Origin: Rhizophlyctis rosea
Taxonomy: Eukaryota; Chytridiomycota; Chytridiomycetes; Rhizophlyctidales; Rhizophlyctidaceae
Assembly (NCBI GenBank): GCA_027596075.1
Contig: JADGJC010000008.1
Span: 193,170 to 257,169, forward strand
Length of the DNA: 64,000 nucleotides
Direction: 5' to 3'
The notes below the pieces were generated by a model that saw nothing but the letters and a program-made list of their open reading frames with translations, searched no databases and had not been told where the DNA came from. This document shows positions 32,083 through 42,640 of the stretch, piece after piece. Made by a program: the position numbers and the translations under genes. Every line of letters begins with the position of its first letter. Position 1 is the stretch's first letter.

Positions 32083-33243
32083 TCAACTTCCAACAAACTC
32101 CACCTTGTAATCCCTCCCACCCTCTCCCACCCGGCTGATCCGTACAAAGCGCACCCCAACCCCCTCCAACCCCCCACCACCCCCCCTCACCATCACACTC
32201 CGCACCCCCCTTCTAACCCTCTCAACCAACTCCCCATGCTCCTCCTTCCACAAAACAAACACAACCTCCATCCGCAACCCCTCCCACCCCAACTCACTCC
32301 AATACTCCGCCACCTGCATCACCGCCTCCCTCCACCGCGTTATGAGCTTAATTTCGTAGAGGGTGGAGGAGGTGAGGAATGTTAGGTATGCTTTGGGTGT
32401 TTCGTCGGGGTCTAGCCAGGCTTCTAGGAGGGCTTTTTTGGAGAGGTGGGTGTGGAGGTAGTGGAGGGTTAGGAGTTCGGTGAGGCGGAGGGGGATGGTG
32501 CGGAGGGGGGGTTGATGGGTGTGACGGGGGAGGGTTGGGGGGATGGAGAGGATTTGGGAGGGGGTGTAGATTGCGGGGTTGGTGGTGGTTAGGGTCCCTG
32601 GTGTGGGGAATTTGTTAGAGGTGCTGAGGTTGCCTGTGTGAGATATTCTGGCTTCCAACATACCACTCAAGTCCAGCTCGTGCACGTGGGGCATGTCCAA
32701 ATCGATTGTTTCCACCATTATCTTGTCATTCATGTCGGTGTCAGGTTGTGGAATCTGCAACCGGCCGGTATCCTCCCTCAGCGCGTCCCGCATTTGTTCC
32801 CACACCGCTGGATTGATCCACCATTTGTCGTTTGTGTCGTCTCGACATAGGACGTGTTCAAGTTTCTGGAGCGTGCATTCCTTCCGCTTGCAGGGGTATC
32901 CCTTCTCGCCAAATGCGTAGGCGTATGATCGGATCTGTTGAATGATTGATTGCCGTTTGGTGTCATGATGAATGTCTGATGGGTCATTGCGGAGGATGCT
33001 GTTATGCCAGATCTCGTATATTTCTTTGTGAGAGAGACCGCGTCGGTTGCCGTCGTGGCAGAAGACGTCGATGATGATTTTGGCGTAGGTGACGACACCT
33101 TTCAGTTGGAGGATGGAGAGGATATGGTTGTAACAGCTCTGGTAGAGAGACTTGTGGGTTACCCTCCCCTTCTTACGGCCGTTGCCATATGATGAATCTG
33201 ATGAAACGGTGCTTGCCGAAGGTGTCATTCCTGGGGTGTCCAT
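32083..33243 (-). CDS. Winged-helix-like plus PD-(D/E)XK nuclease-like protein
   Basis: Single exon, 386 aa from ATG 33243 (MDTPGMTPSAS). After a Ser-rich leader, residues about 20-130 form a compact helical block (LYQSCYNHILSILQLKGVVT ... FCHDGNRRGLSHKEIYEIWH) with possible DNA-binding winged-helix character. The C-terminal half carries PD (in WLDPDET), then EIK 17 residues later (STLYEIKL), then QVAEY in REAVMQVAEYWSELGW. This is the PD-(D/E)XK motif followed by a QxxxY motif, as in RecB-like nucleases. The hydrophobic strand MEVVFVLW follows as expected. I know no named family with this exact arrangement. The C-terminal loop is Gly/Arg-rich. Possible roles include a DNA-processing enzyme or a Crinkler-like nuclease effector; both are inference. 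Confidence 0.65.
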   Translation of the reverse strand: MDTPGMTPSASTVSSDSSYGNGRKKGRVTHKSLYQSCYNHILSILQLKGVVTYAKIIIDVFCHDGNRRGLSHKEIYEIWHNSILRNDPSDIHHDTKRQSIIQQIRSYAYAFGEKGYPCKRKECTLQKLEHVLCRDDTNDKWWINPAVWEQMRDALREDTGRLQIPQPDTDMNDKIMVETIDLDMPHVHELDLSGMLEARISHTGNLSTSNKFPTPGTLTTTNPAIYTPSQILSIPPTLPRHTHQPPLRTIPLRLTELLTLHYLHTHLSKKALLEAWLDPDETPKAYLTFLTSSTLYEIKLITRWREAVMQVAEYWSELGWEGLRMEVVFVLWKEEHGELVERVRRGVRSVMVRGGGGGLEGVGVRFVRISRVGEGGRDYKVEFVGS

Positions 33244-33316
33244 GGCGGGTAAGGTTTCGGGTATCGGAGCCAAGGGGTAGTGAAAGGGATTAGGGCGTGG
33301 AAGTTTGGATTTAAAG

Positions 33317-33361
33317 GTTTGAGACACGCGCACGTTGCACGTTTGAGACACGCGCACGTTG
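33317..33361. repeat. Two 21-bp direct repeats upstream of the nuclease-like gene
   Basis: GTTTGAGACACGCGCACGTT(G) occurs at 33317-33337 and again at 33341-33361, separated by CAC, about 75-120 bp upstream of the ATG at 33243. Position and perfect identity suggest a paired regulatory site rather than chance. Confidence 0.6.
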
Positions 33362-34486
33362 GCATCCACCTATCCACCGATCATGAGGATTGAGTCTTTG
33401 GTAAGGGGTCCGAAGGGGCAGAATTTGGCTGAATTTCTTCTTTGCATGCCAAGGGGTGGATAAGAGAAGCTTCTATTGAATCTCTTCAATGAACCCGTGG
33501 CTTTTGGTGTGCTCCGAAGATGATCAGGAAAGGTGGAGATGAATGCAATTGACTGGGTATACCTCCGACTCTGTTCCGACTTGGCACATTCATAGAGCTC
33601 CGTTCTCGATCACCGACAAGCGCCATTCAGTGAAAATTTCATTATTTACGCAATGAGCGGTCATCCCAATTTTGTCTTTCAAGTGCTGCACGATTGGTGA
33701 TCGGATGCGTACAAGGGGGGATGTACTGATTTTGACGACTTGCGGATCTCAAATAGGGAGCCATCGTATAGAGGACAGGTCTAACTGAAGCATTTGAGTA
33801 ACTCTTACTGGTCGCTGTAATTGATGGCATCAGTCATACTATGCCATTATGAAAGCGTCAATTTGTTAACACGTCATCTATAGGACCCTTGGCCCCACGC
33901 GTGCTTTGAGTGAGTCATGTCATGTCATCGCATGCACGTACCCCATGACTTGACCACCGCCACGCCACACATTCCATTCAAACCTGGTGACTTCTCGGCC
34001 GTTCCTCCTTTGCTTGACCCCCCTTCCTCACTCCAACACCACTTCCTCATCCCCATCAGCACTAGGGTAGCTTGTTAGCTCGGAGGGTTCCCACGCTGTG
34101 GCAAGTCACTCAACGGGGAGATAGACCAACAACGAGCGGCATCGCAAACACATCAACATTACACAGCTGACTTGGCGCGCTGCAAACTGACAAATCACAT
34201 ACTCTCAGTCACAGCCATAAACAACTTCTCAAATCCCAAACTGTCTCTGAACCTTCTGTGAATATATCAATATAAGGGTTGTCGACAGAATTCCACCACA
34301 AAGGCATACCACCGGGTCAGCACCCTTGTTTGTCTCGCTCGCCTCATACATACACTTACGTTTCCCGAGCGTGGGAAAGTCGCTTTTCGCGGTGGGAAAG
34401 ACTGGGGAGGTGATAACCATCAACACGACTAAAACGAATCTCACTCTCGCTCGATTCGCTCAATCGGCGATAAACAAAACTTTGCC
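33362..34486. other. Divergent intergenic, nuclease-like gene / Dcp2
   Basis: Over 1.1 kb without coding structure. Short ATGTC-type repeats (CATGTCATGTCATCGCATG) lie at about 33914-33934. No gene is recognised. Confidence 0.4.
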
Positions 34487-37344
34487 ATGTCGTTCACAAA
34501 TATGAGCTTCGAAGAGGTTTTAGACGACCTCCAAAGGTACACTTTGGTGAACTCTATCCGTCCTACTTCCCATTGTAATAACACCTGTCCCGCAACAGCC
34601 GCTTCATCATCAACATCCCGGAAGAAGAGCTTTCATCCGTCGAGCGCATCTGCTTTCAAATCGAACAAGCACACTGGTTCTACGAGGACTTTGTCCGCGA
34701 GGAGAATCCGCGTCTTCCATCCTTTTCCCTCAAACACTTTTCCGCGCGATTCTTCCGGCATTGTCCGTTACTGCATCGATGGGCGCACGATCATGAGAAG
34801 GCTTTCTCAACATTCATGGAGTACAAAGTTCGGGTACCGGTGTGTGGAGCGATCATCTTGAACGAGGCGATGGATAAGGTGATATTCCAATGCAGTGTTG
34901 CTGCAGTCAGCACGATCTTAACATGTTGTGTTGCCCTTATCAGGTACTCCTAGTGAAAGGATGGAAACAAAGTTCCGGATGGGGTTTTCCGAAGGGAAAG
35001 ATTAACAAGGATGAACCAGAAGCTCCTTGTGCGATTCGGGAGGTTCGTAGCATACTTTTATTTAGATGGTTCGGTATGCAGTGGGCTCAATGGCGATCTC
35101 TTCTTTGAATGAAGGTTAAGGAAGAGACGGGGTTTGACATTGGCCCCAACTTGCATGAAAACGAATATGTGGAGCGAACGATGAAGGATCAGAGGATCCG
35201 ATTGTACATACTTACTGGCATACCCGAAACGACTGTGTTCGCACCTCAGACAAGGAAGGAAATTGGGGTGAGTGGCAATACACCTTGAGTGTCAATTTTT
35301 CGTCGATTCACAAAGTATCTTTTGATTGTTGCAGGCAATCAAATGGCACAAACTATCGGATCTTCCAGGATGGAACAAGGATGATTACGGCGTCCCTCGC
35401 GAAGGACGACACAAATTCTATATGGTTACGGCATTTGTGAGTGGACTAAGACAGTGGCTGATTCGATATCGGAAGGCGAAACGACAGGGGAAGGGGCGAA
35501 ATGGGCGGAATCTCTCGGTTGTAATGGGTTACAAAACGGCAACAGATAGTGAAGGAGAAGGAGCCATATCGGACTACGGACGGGTGTCGGATTATGGGAG
35601 GAGAGGTGGGAACGTATCTGAAGGGCACGGGGCGTTGGAAATTGGACAGAAACCGTTGGCGGAAATTACGGCAAACATGGCGCCTGTCAATGACTCGGCG
35701 GAGGCTACCGCCATGTCCATCAAGGCCTTGATTGGTATCGGCGGGTCGGGCCCGAATGGGCAAGTAGCACCTCCAGGAGCAACAATACAAGCGGCGAGCT
35801 ATGCAGTACCAAACAGCGCACCCCTACCACCCAATCAAATACATGAGATTCACATTACTCCGCAACATCCCATGAGCGGTCAGGAACTGCACGCGTCTAT
35901 CGGATTTCAGCCTGCACAGGTTCCTCACGGATATCCTCCGCCGCATCCAATTCACCACCCAATGCCACCACCACCACACGGTCCTTTGCCTTACCCGTCT
36001 ACGCTACCACACTATCCACCTCAACCGGCGCAGTTCCCGCATCCACCAGAGCCACACATCATGCACCTGCCCCCGACTCCCCAACCGGTACCACAACCTC
36101 CCTCGCCACCACCACCACCGCAGCCAGTACCCATCGCCGCCGCATCACAAAACCGAGAAGCTCATCGCGCTACATTGATGAACATCCTGGCCAACGGACC
36201 AGCAGCTCAGGGCGCGGCAACGATCCCTGTTCCGATGGGAATGGCGGGACCGGCTCCACCACCTCTTCCTCCTCCCCCACACGGACCGCCAATGGGATTG
36301 CCCATGGCGATGCCACCAGGTTCGGGACCACTCCAGTCACATCACGAAACCTCATCCCCGCCTTTTGTTCCATCTGTGGTGCAGAATGCGCATGCACCGG
36401 TTTCTGCTCAGTCCCCGGCACAACCGGTTCGGAGTCCGTTTACAGTGGAAGGGAAGCAGAAGATGTTGATGGATATTTTGAGGGGTGGTGGTGGTGCAGG
36501 TGCGGGAAGTGAATTTGGGAATGGGGGTTTGGATGGACGGAGCCGGTCGGCGTCGGTTTCAACGGCTGGGTATGTGAGTGATGACGATGCATTGAAGAAG
36601 ATGTTGGGGATTCCCATTGGTGGTGGGCAGGGACTGGTGGATGGGGATCATCATTTGCAGCAGCAGCAGCAGCAGCAGGGTGTCACGTCTCGGCAGTTGA
36701 GTTTGAGCCCGAGGACTGTTCCGGGGGTTCCGACGGCTTTGAGAGAGAGGAATGGGTCGGTGGGCAAGAGGGGGGACAGGGGTGATTTGGTGTTGGGTGT
36801 TGGTGGGGAGGTGGGGAGGAGTGTGCAGCAGGCTACTGGAGGAGGGGCGACCATGATTAGGAGTCCTAGGCCTAAGAAGCCGAAGGCGGCGGAGGGTGGT
36901 GCGTGGATTATTCCTCCGACGACTCAGGGGCAGGGTGTGGGTGGGGTTCCGGTGACAGATGGTATGGGCGGGAAGAAGGCGGATGGTGTTGGGATCGAGA
37001 GACCGTTGTCGGCGTCACGTGTCGGACCTGGCAGACCTTCATCACGTGGACAGAAGGTGTCGAAGGCTTCGGGGAGCAGGAATGGAAAAACTCCGTCCCC
37101 GGCACCAGTCCAAATCTTGAAACCGGTTGTTGGGAAGGTGGATAACGGGATTGTGGATGGTGTTGGGGATGGTGGGAAGGAGAGGGTGAAAGAGAAGGAG
37201 AAGGAGAAAGAAAGCCCGGTTTCTGCGCTCAGTGAACGGAGTGTTAGTTCGACCAAGTTGGGAGTTGCGAGGCAGAGGAGTTTCCCGTTGTTGAATTTCT
37301 CGTTTGATGTGGATAAGATCATGGAGGCTTTTTCGCAGGCTTGA
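34487..37344 (+). CDS. DCP2: Dcp2, mRNA-decapping Nudix hydrolase
   Basis: Five exons: 34487-34536, 34599-34878, 34944-35042, 35115-35267, 35335-37344; 863 aa. Removes the 5' m7G cap in P-bodies with Dcp1. The N-terminal regulatory domain is intact ([50 protein letters not shown]). The Nudix box [29 protein letters not shown] carries the catalytic Glu pair in REVKEET. Box B-like sequence ends [11 protein letters not shown]...HKFYMV. The long C-terminal tail is disordered, rich in Pro/His then Gly, with a Q6 tract at 36658-36675. It contains short leucine-rich helices ([34 protein letters not shown]) resembling the fungal Dcp2 motifs that dock Edc3, and ends with [16 protein letters not shown]. 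Start ATG agrees with family length. Confidence 0.95.
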
Positions 37345-37825
37345 TGGGTGCGGGTGTTAGTTTCAGTGCAGATTTGGTTTTAGTGGTGTGGGTGTTTTTG
37401 CAAAGTTGGGTAGGGAGAGTATGTTAATAGTGAGATGGGGCTTTTTTGGGTTGGGTTGAGGGGGTTTGTGCTTGGTGGGGTAGGTTTGCGAAGGAGATGT
37501 AACAGAGTTGTTGTGACTGTTGCGTGAAATTTTGAAAGCAGGGAATTGCAGAGTGACTTTGTTGATTGTGACGGTAGTGATGTGTGCTTCCGTCAATTGA
37601 AGCATGTAATTGTTGGTACCGAAATCAATCTATCAGAGCCACGATCAGGATCATTGCGGCCTAGTCATGCTATTCCTAAATCACCTTACCACAAACAACG
37701 ACGCTTTCCCATACCATAGCATGGCTTAACCTCATTTGAATGTCCCTCATCATCGTATTCGACTATAAAATCAGCCATGAGTCCTGATCGCTGCCTGCAC
37801 TTTGTTTAGCAATCAACAAAGCATA
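37345..37825. promoter_or_regulatory. Dcp2 3' flank and promoter of coiled-coil paralogue 1
   Basis: 481 bp. CTATAAAATC at about 37763-37772 is a TATA-like box about 55 bp upstream of the next ATG. No other feature is visible; the shared 36-nt element seen before paralogues 2-4 is absent. Confidence 0.45.
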
Positions 37826-38575
37826 ATGTCCAAACAGCTAGAAAGATGGCTTGAGGCCCAGCACCCGTATTTTTGGCAAAAACAACTGGAAAGGACGGCT
37901 CGTGAGACGGGTGTGCCTGAGTTGGCCGAGTCTTCCACAACATCACATACCGGCAACTATAAGGTCGATGTGCCTCCTCCTCCCTCCTCCTCCTTGAACG
38001 CGAAAACCCCTGCCGTATGGTCCTCTTTTGAGGATGAAATCGGACCCTCCACATCGGCTCATGTACCACCCCGAACCACCACGGCGACTCCGGATCCTGC
38101 ACTTCTCAGTGATGACGTTCAGCAGTTCATTGAATCGATCATCACACAATCCTCCCTCGACCTTGCAAATGCGCGGGCAGAGCTTGCAACCAAGCAGAGG
38201 GAGATTGATATGCTAAGGCGGAGGGTGGCGGAGTTAGAGGGTGGTAGTGGTGGGAAGGGAAAAGAGAGGGTATATGAGAGCGAGGATTTTGCGATGGAAA
38301 GTAGGAATGATATGACTCAAGATTTGGTTCGCGTATCAGAACGGCTGGAGGTCGACCATTCTCTTGGGACAAAGTTGACGGGATACACGTTGGGATATGT
38401 AGCGCAACTGAGTTATGAGACGATGGGGAGGGAGGAGATGAAGCGGTGGGTCGAGATCTTGATTGAGAGGTGTAGGGATTTGGAGGGAGTTAATGAGAGG
38501 TTGAGGATGGGTGGCGGGGAAGATGGGAGGGGTGCAACTGGTGGGGGAGAAGGGGAATGTTACGGCGGCGATTGA
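37826..38575 (+). CDS. Tandem coiled-coil family, member 1 (short, no UIM exon)
   Basis: Single ORF of 249 aa from ATG 37826 (MSKQLERWLEAQHPYFWQKQ). A Pro/Ser-rich first half is followed by DVQQFIESIITQSSLDLANA and a heptad-like stretch (AELATKQREIDMLRRRVAEL). The family signature comes next: YVAQLSYETMGREEMKRWVE, then RCRDLEGVNERLR. It ends in a Gly-rich tail. Members 2-4 continue into a UIM-like exon that I cannot find here, so this copy is a natural short form or truncated. The family is not one I recognise; a scaffold role is inferred from the coiled coil alone. Confidence 0.65.
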   Translation: MSKQLERWLEAQHPYFWQKQLERTARETGVPELAESSTTSHTGNYKVDVPPPPSSSLNAKTPAVWSSFEDEIGPSTSAHVPPRTTTATPDPALLSDDVQQFIESIITQSSLDLANARAELATKQREIDMLRRRVAELEGGSGGKGKERVYESEDFAMESRNDMTQDLVRVSERLEVDHSLGTKLTGYTLGYVAQLSYETMGREEMKRWVEILIERCRDLEGVNERLRMGGGEDGRGATGGGEGECYGGD

Positions 38576-39247
38576 TGATTTGGCGGTGGTGATTGGCGAT
38601 AATGAATGGGATCAAATGGCTACTTTGCGGAGAACAGTTTGCAGTGGTGAGGGGTGAGAGTCTCCAAACTTGACAGCCATAGCCACGTATGAATACAGCC
38701 GTATCTTAGAAATCGATAGAATTGTAACGCTGACTGCAACCGTTCGCACAGCTACCCTTCCCATTTTGATTCAACAACACTGCCAATCGTGTAACGCACT
38801 TCGTATCCAAGTTTTTTTTTTTGATTGCAGCATTATCTGTATAGCAAAGTTTGTAACAAATCATGAAAAAGGGGTATCGCCAGAGCTCGCGAGCAAAGTG
38901 TTTCGGCGCATTTGAAAAGTTTGGGGGGTTGAGCCGGACGTGCCCAAAGAGTTTGCGTAATCTGAAGCATATTTGCGACGTCCGGGGCAGTACATACATT
39001 CAACCATCTTGAACACATAATTGATTGATGTACGTGTGTGTTGCATACCAAAAGCATGCAGGAATATCAAATGTATCAAAGCACACCAACCCACAAGCCT
39101 GACACGTCTTCCACGATGGTGTGGCTTGGGATTCGCGTTTCGAATGACTGTGCCACCATCGGATTGCCCATCCATTCTGGAGCACAAAAACCCCTAAAAA
39201 CAATAAACAGGACAAACCACCACCTTGTCAATCATCCTCCACAAACC
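38576..39247. other. Intergenic between coiled-coil paralogues 1 and 2
   Basis: 672 bp; no gene. Holds a T10 tract at about 38812-38821 and, at 39120-39155, the shared upstream element listed separately. Confidence 0.45.
39120..39155 (+). promoter_or_regulatory. Shared 36-nt upstream element, copy before paralogue 2
   Basis: Starts TGTGGCTT, has CGCGT in the middle and ends TGACTGTGCCA. Gap-free match to 42034-42069 and 44886-44921, each upstream of another member of the same family. Distance to the ATG here is about 93 bp. Confidence 0.6.
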
Positions 39248-41414
39248 ATGGCCCACCCTCCTTCGGACGACGAAAAATGGCTGTCTGACGATGAAAATGT
39301 ATTTGTTACTTCACCCACTACCTGGCGCCAGGAGCAGCCCGTCCGTTCGGCGCCGCTGTCGTTGTCGACTGCGAAAAATGTTGTAAGGCTCAAAAGACCA
39401 GGGGATACGGATCCGGCGTTGGCTATGAGGCCTGTGGATTTCACTCAGAGTGGTTCGGTGATGCCATTGGGGGAGGGAAGACAGCCTGGCGAGCCGCGCA
39501 TGTTGGAGATGGGGCGTGAGGCCAGGCCGGGACGGCGTTTTGGCCAGGGTCCGAAACGTAAGCTTGATGATAGCGTGGAAGATGTTTCGAACCTTCCAGG
39601 TACTCTCGGGCAAGAAGAATCACAGGCGGATGAAAGGTGAGTTGTTTGAGTGGCTATTTTGACATCGAAGGGCATCGCAGTGTTTAATTCATCGCTCACT
39701 TCGTGAAGCAGGATCGAATCTCCAGATTCTCGTTTGCCAGCTGCCTCAAACACAAAACAAATTGATGAACCACCAACCACATCACCCGAGCCTCCCTCCG
39801 GAATCCAGCCTGAAGAAATAGCCGAGATCTCCGAAGAGGCAGAAGCGTCTCCTACCACTGCCACAATAGATCCTGACGCCGACACTTTCCCAGAAACCAT
39901 ACCTCCCAAGTTCGTCCCCCACCCCCCACCCCCAACCTCGCGAACCTGACCGCAGCCCACATCGCAGACGACACCCAAACCCTCATCGACTCCATCTTCG
40001 CCGAATCCGCGCGTCAGAGCGCTGACGCCGAACGCCGTATGGCAACGGTGGTACGAAAGTTGGCGGAGTCGGAGAAGTGGAGGTATATACTCCAAGACCG
40101 GTGTAGGGAGGTGGAGAAGACGAATGAGAGGTTGAGGGAGGAGTTGAGGGTTTGTCAGGCAAGGTTGATGAGGTGTTATGAAATGGTGAGGGGTGGTGGC
40201 ACGAAGGAAGATTTGGTGGAGGAGTTCAGGAGATTGAGAGGACTTGAGGTGTGGGGTGGTGGGGACTGCGATGGTCAAGGTAGTTGATTGTGATTGTTGA
40301 GTTGTATCACGTCTCATCACCCTCTCATCCTGATTCCTGTCTTACTTCTGCTGAAAAAGGTACCAAACCTCCTGAACCTTCTGCTGAAGTTGCGGCACCG
40401 AGGAGGGATATGAGGCCAAAGGTAAGTGGTGAAGTGGAATCGACCCACTGCTTTGTGTACAAAGTGTCTTTGACGCCACTGTTGGTTTAGCCGGTTTCCG
40501 AGCTTTCGGAAGAAGAGCAATTACTACTGGCGTTGGCGGCTTCGGTGGAACAGAAGGATGAGGGTGTAAAGAATCAGGACAAGCAGCGGGGGGAGGATGC
40601 GCAAGATGGTGCTGATCCAGAGATGGACGCTGAAGTGATGAAAGATGTGATCGCTCTGTCGTTGAAAGCAGATGAAGATGACGGCAAACCGACTGCTCCT
40701 TCCCGGATTGACACCTTACCCAGCAATGTCAACCAGATCGACCGAACAATGAATGAAAAGAAGAAAACTGCACCCCCTGTTCGTCGAGTCACTCCTCCCA
40801 TTCCTCCAACGCACCTCAATCACCTCAATCCAATCCAGGCCGGAAATGAGGCCCTCGCCGCTCTCCGAAGGCTACATCCCCGGCGCAGCATATCACCACC
40901 ACCAAAACTACCACCAACGTCCGTTCCCTTCATATCCCCATCTCGATTCCCAAAACAACCCGTACAAGCAGTACCGCCGCCTGTACCAGTTCTGACGTCC
41001 CTGCAACCGGATTGTGTCTTCCACCCACAATTCGGATGGATTCCACTTCCCGCAGAGTGGAATTCACCTCCATCCGCCACCCCGCCCACGCCTTCATCCT
41101 CAACTGCCACCGCGCTTTCGCCTTCACCTTCAACCACAACCGAGATGTCGTCAGCTCCTAGCCATGGGTACACGTATACGTCTCCGATTGATCTTGTTAT
41201 CCCGATCAAGTGCCATGATAACACGCAGAAGCCGCTGAATCTGCGAAAAGGAGATAATGTGTGGGAGGTGACGAAGGGATTTGTTGGTGATTATAGGAGG
41301 AGAGTGTTGGGAAATATGTGCAGGAGTATGTATGATATGGTTTGTGAAAAACTTGAGGAGGCGGTGAGAGAAGAGCGTAAGGCGGCGGAGGAGGGGCGGA
41401 TGGGGAGGGTGTAG
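39248..41414 (+). CDS. Tandem coiled-coil/UIM-like family, member 2 (one poly-C frame break)
   Basis: Exons about 39248-39636, 39712-40279, a small exon ending 40421, and 40491-41414. It starts MAHPPSDDEKWLSDDENVFV. Exon 2 is open to FVPHPPPPTSRT and then resumes one base out of register as LTAAHIADDTQTLIDSIFAE; the break falls in the C-run at about 39916-39933. The coiled coil (RRMATVVRKLAESEKWRYIL, RCREVEKTNERLREEL) matches the family. The last exon opens PVSELSEEEQLLLALAASVE, matching the UIM consensus (acidic run, L..AL..S); a weaker second one may be EVMKDVIALSL. A Pro-rich linker and a unique C-terminal block (SPIDLVIPIKCHDNTQKPLN ... YDMVCEKLEEAV) follow. Role unknown; ubiquitin binding is predicted from the motif. 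Confidence 0.6.
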
Positions 41415-42640
41415 TTTTGGAGTTTGGTTCGGTCTTGATCGGTGGGCTGGAACGCGATTTTGGAAAGAGCGGTTTGCTGGGGAATTCGTAGGGTACGTGT
41501 GGGAGGGAAGTGTCCGCGATGTGACCATGTTTTACGGCGGATGTAAATATTTCAGTTTGGAGCCGCACATGCAATTCATCTTACACAAATATTACTTCGA
41601 CCATTTCTCAGTTCCTTGTGAACAACTACGGTGGGGTAGGTATGTAACTTGCGATTTGAATGGGATCATCAAGTTTTGTGCAGATGGGATCTCGTATGCA
41701 AAACGGTCCTGGGGGCTTGGTTTCCTTATAAAACATTTGTTTTTCCGCCCATGAAGAATGAAGAGTGTCGTTCAAAACCATTGTCTTGAACGCATTTTCT
41801 TTTCACTTTGTCGTTCGCAGGTGCCCTTTGAGACCGCACAAGGTGAATGAACATCCGAACCTTGCAAGCGACATGCAGTCACCAGCGAGTGAACCAGCTT
41901 AAGTGACTGAGAAACAAAGTACCAAAGTTTATGATCGTATCAAGATGTGAGCTTTACAACATTTAGGTGCGAGAGGGGTGGACCTAACTGGCATGCCACA
42001 AGTCCCTGACCAGACGGAACGCTTTCCTCACCCTGTGGCTTGTAAGACGCGTCACGAGTGACTGTGCCACGAGCTATCGCTCTTTTGCCAATGAGGAGCC
42101 GAGTACTGAGTGCCATCTTTGGTATGTGCATCAATTGACTACATCCAGCGACAATTTGCTAAACCAAGCGGTGACGCGTGTCATGGGTGGACTCTAGTCT
42201 CTACTGCTGTCTCCAAGGAACGGGGATGAGTAGTACCGACAGGCACCAAGCCAATTAGGGCAGCGATACGACGATCTTCAAGTAATGCGGGCATGAAGTA
42301 AACAGAAACAAATAATGGAGTCAAAGGACACTGTCTCACTCGATGGATCGTCAAGTGAGAAATGATGGGAGGAGAGGAGTCCAATCATTGATATCCCGCT
42401 TACTGAATACAGTGTCGTGTCTGGTGTGCCTTCGTCATCACAAGCTGGCGAACTAGCAGGAAAACTGTTCATGTTATTGATATTTGATCAAATCACTTTG
42501 CACTATATTTTAGCGGATTGCGCAACGCACCTTGCTCGACGCTCTGCGTCCCATAAGCTATAAGCGGGTCAGGCAGCCATTCTACAGCAATCAGACTCGT
42601 ATTGTCCTCTACACCAGACACTCAAATCCTCGCCACCAGT
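41415..42640. other. Intergenic between paralogues 2 and 3
   Basis: About 1.2 kb without a supported gene. Contains the second copy of the shared upstream element (42034-42069). Confidence 0.45.
42034..42069 (+). promoter_or_regulatory. Shared 36-nt upstream element, copy before paralogue 3
   Basis: Starts TGTGGCTTGTAAG, contains a perfect ACGCGT, ends TGACTGTGCCA. About 570 bp upstream of the paralogue 3 ATG. Confidence 0.6.
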
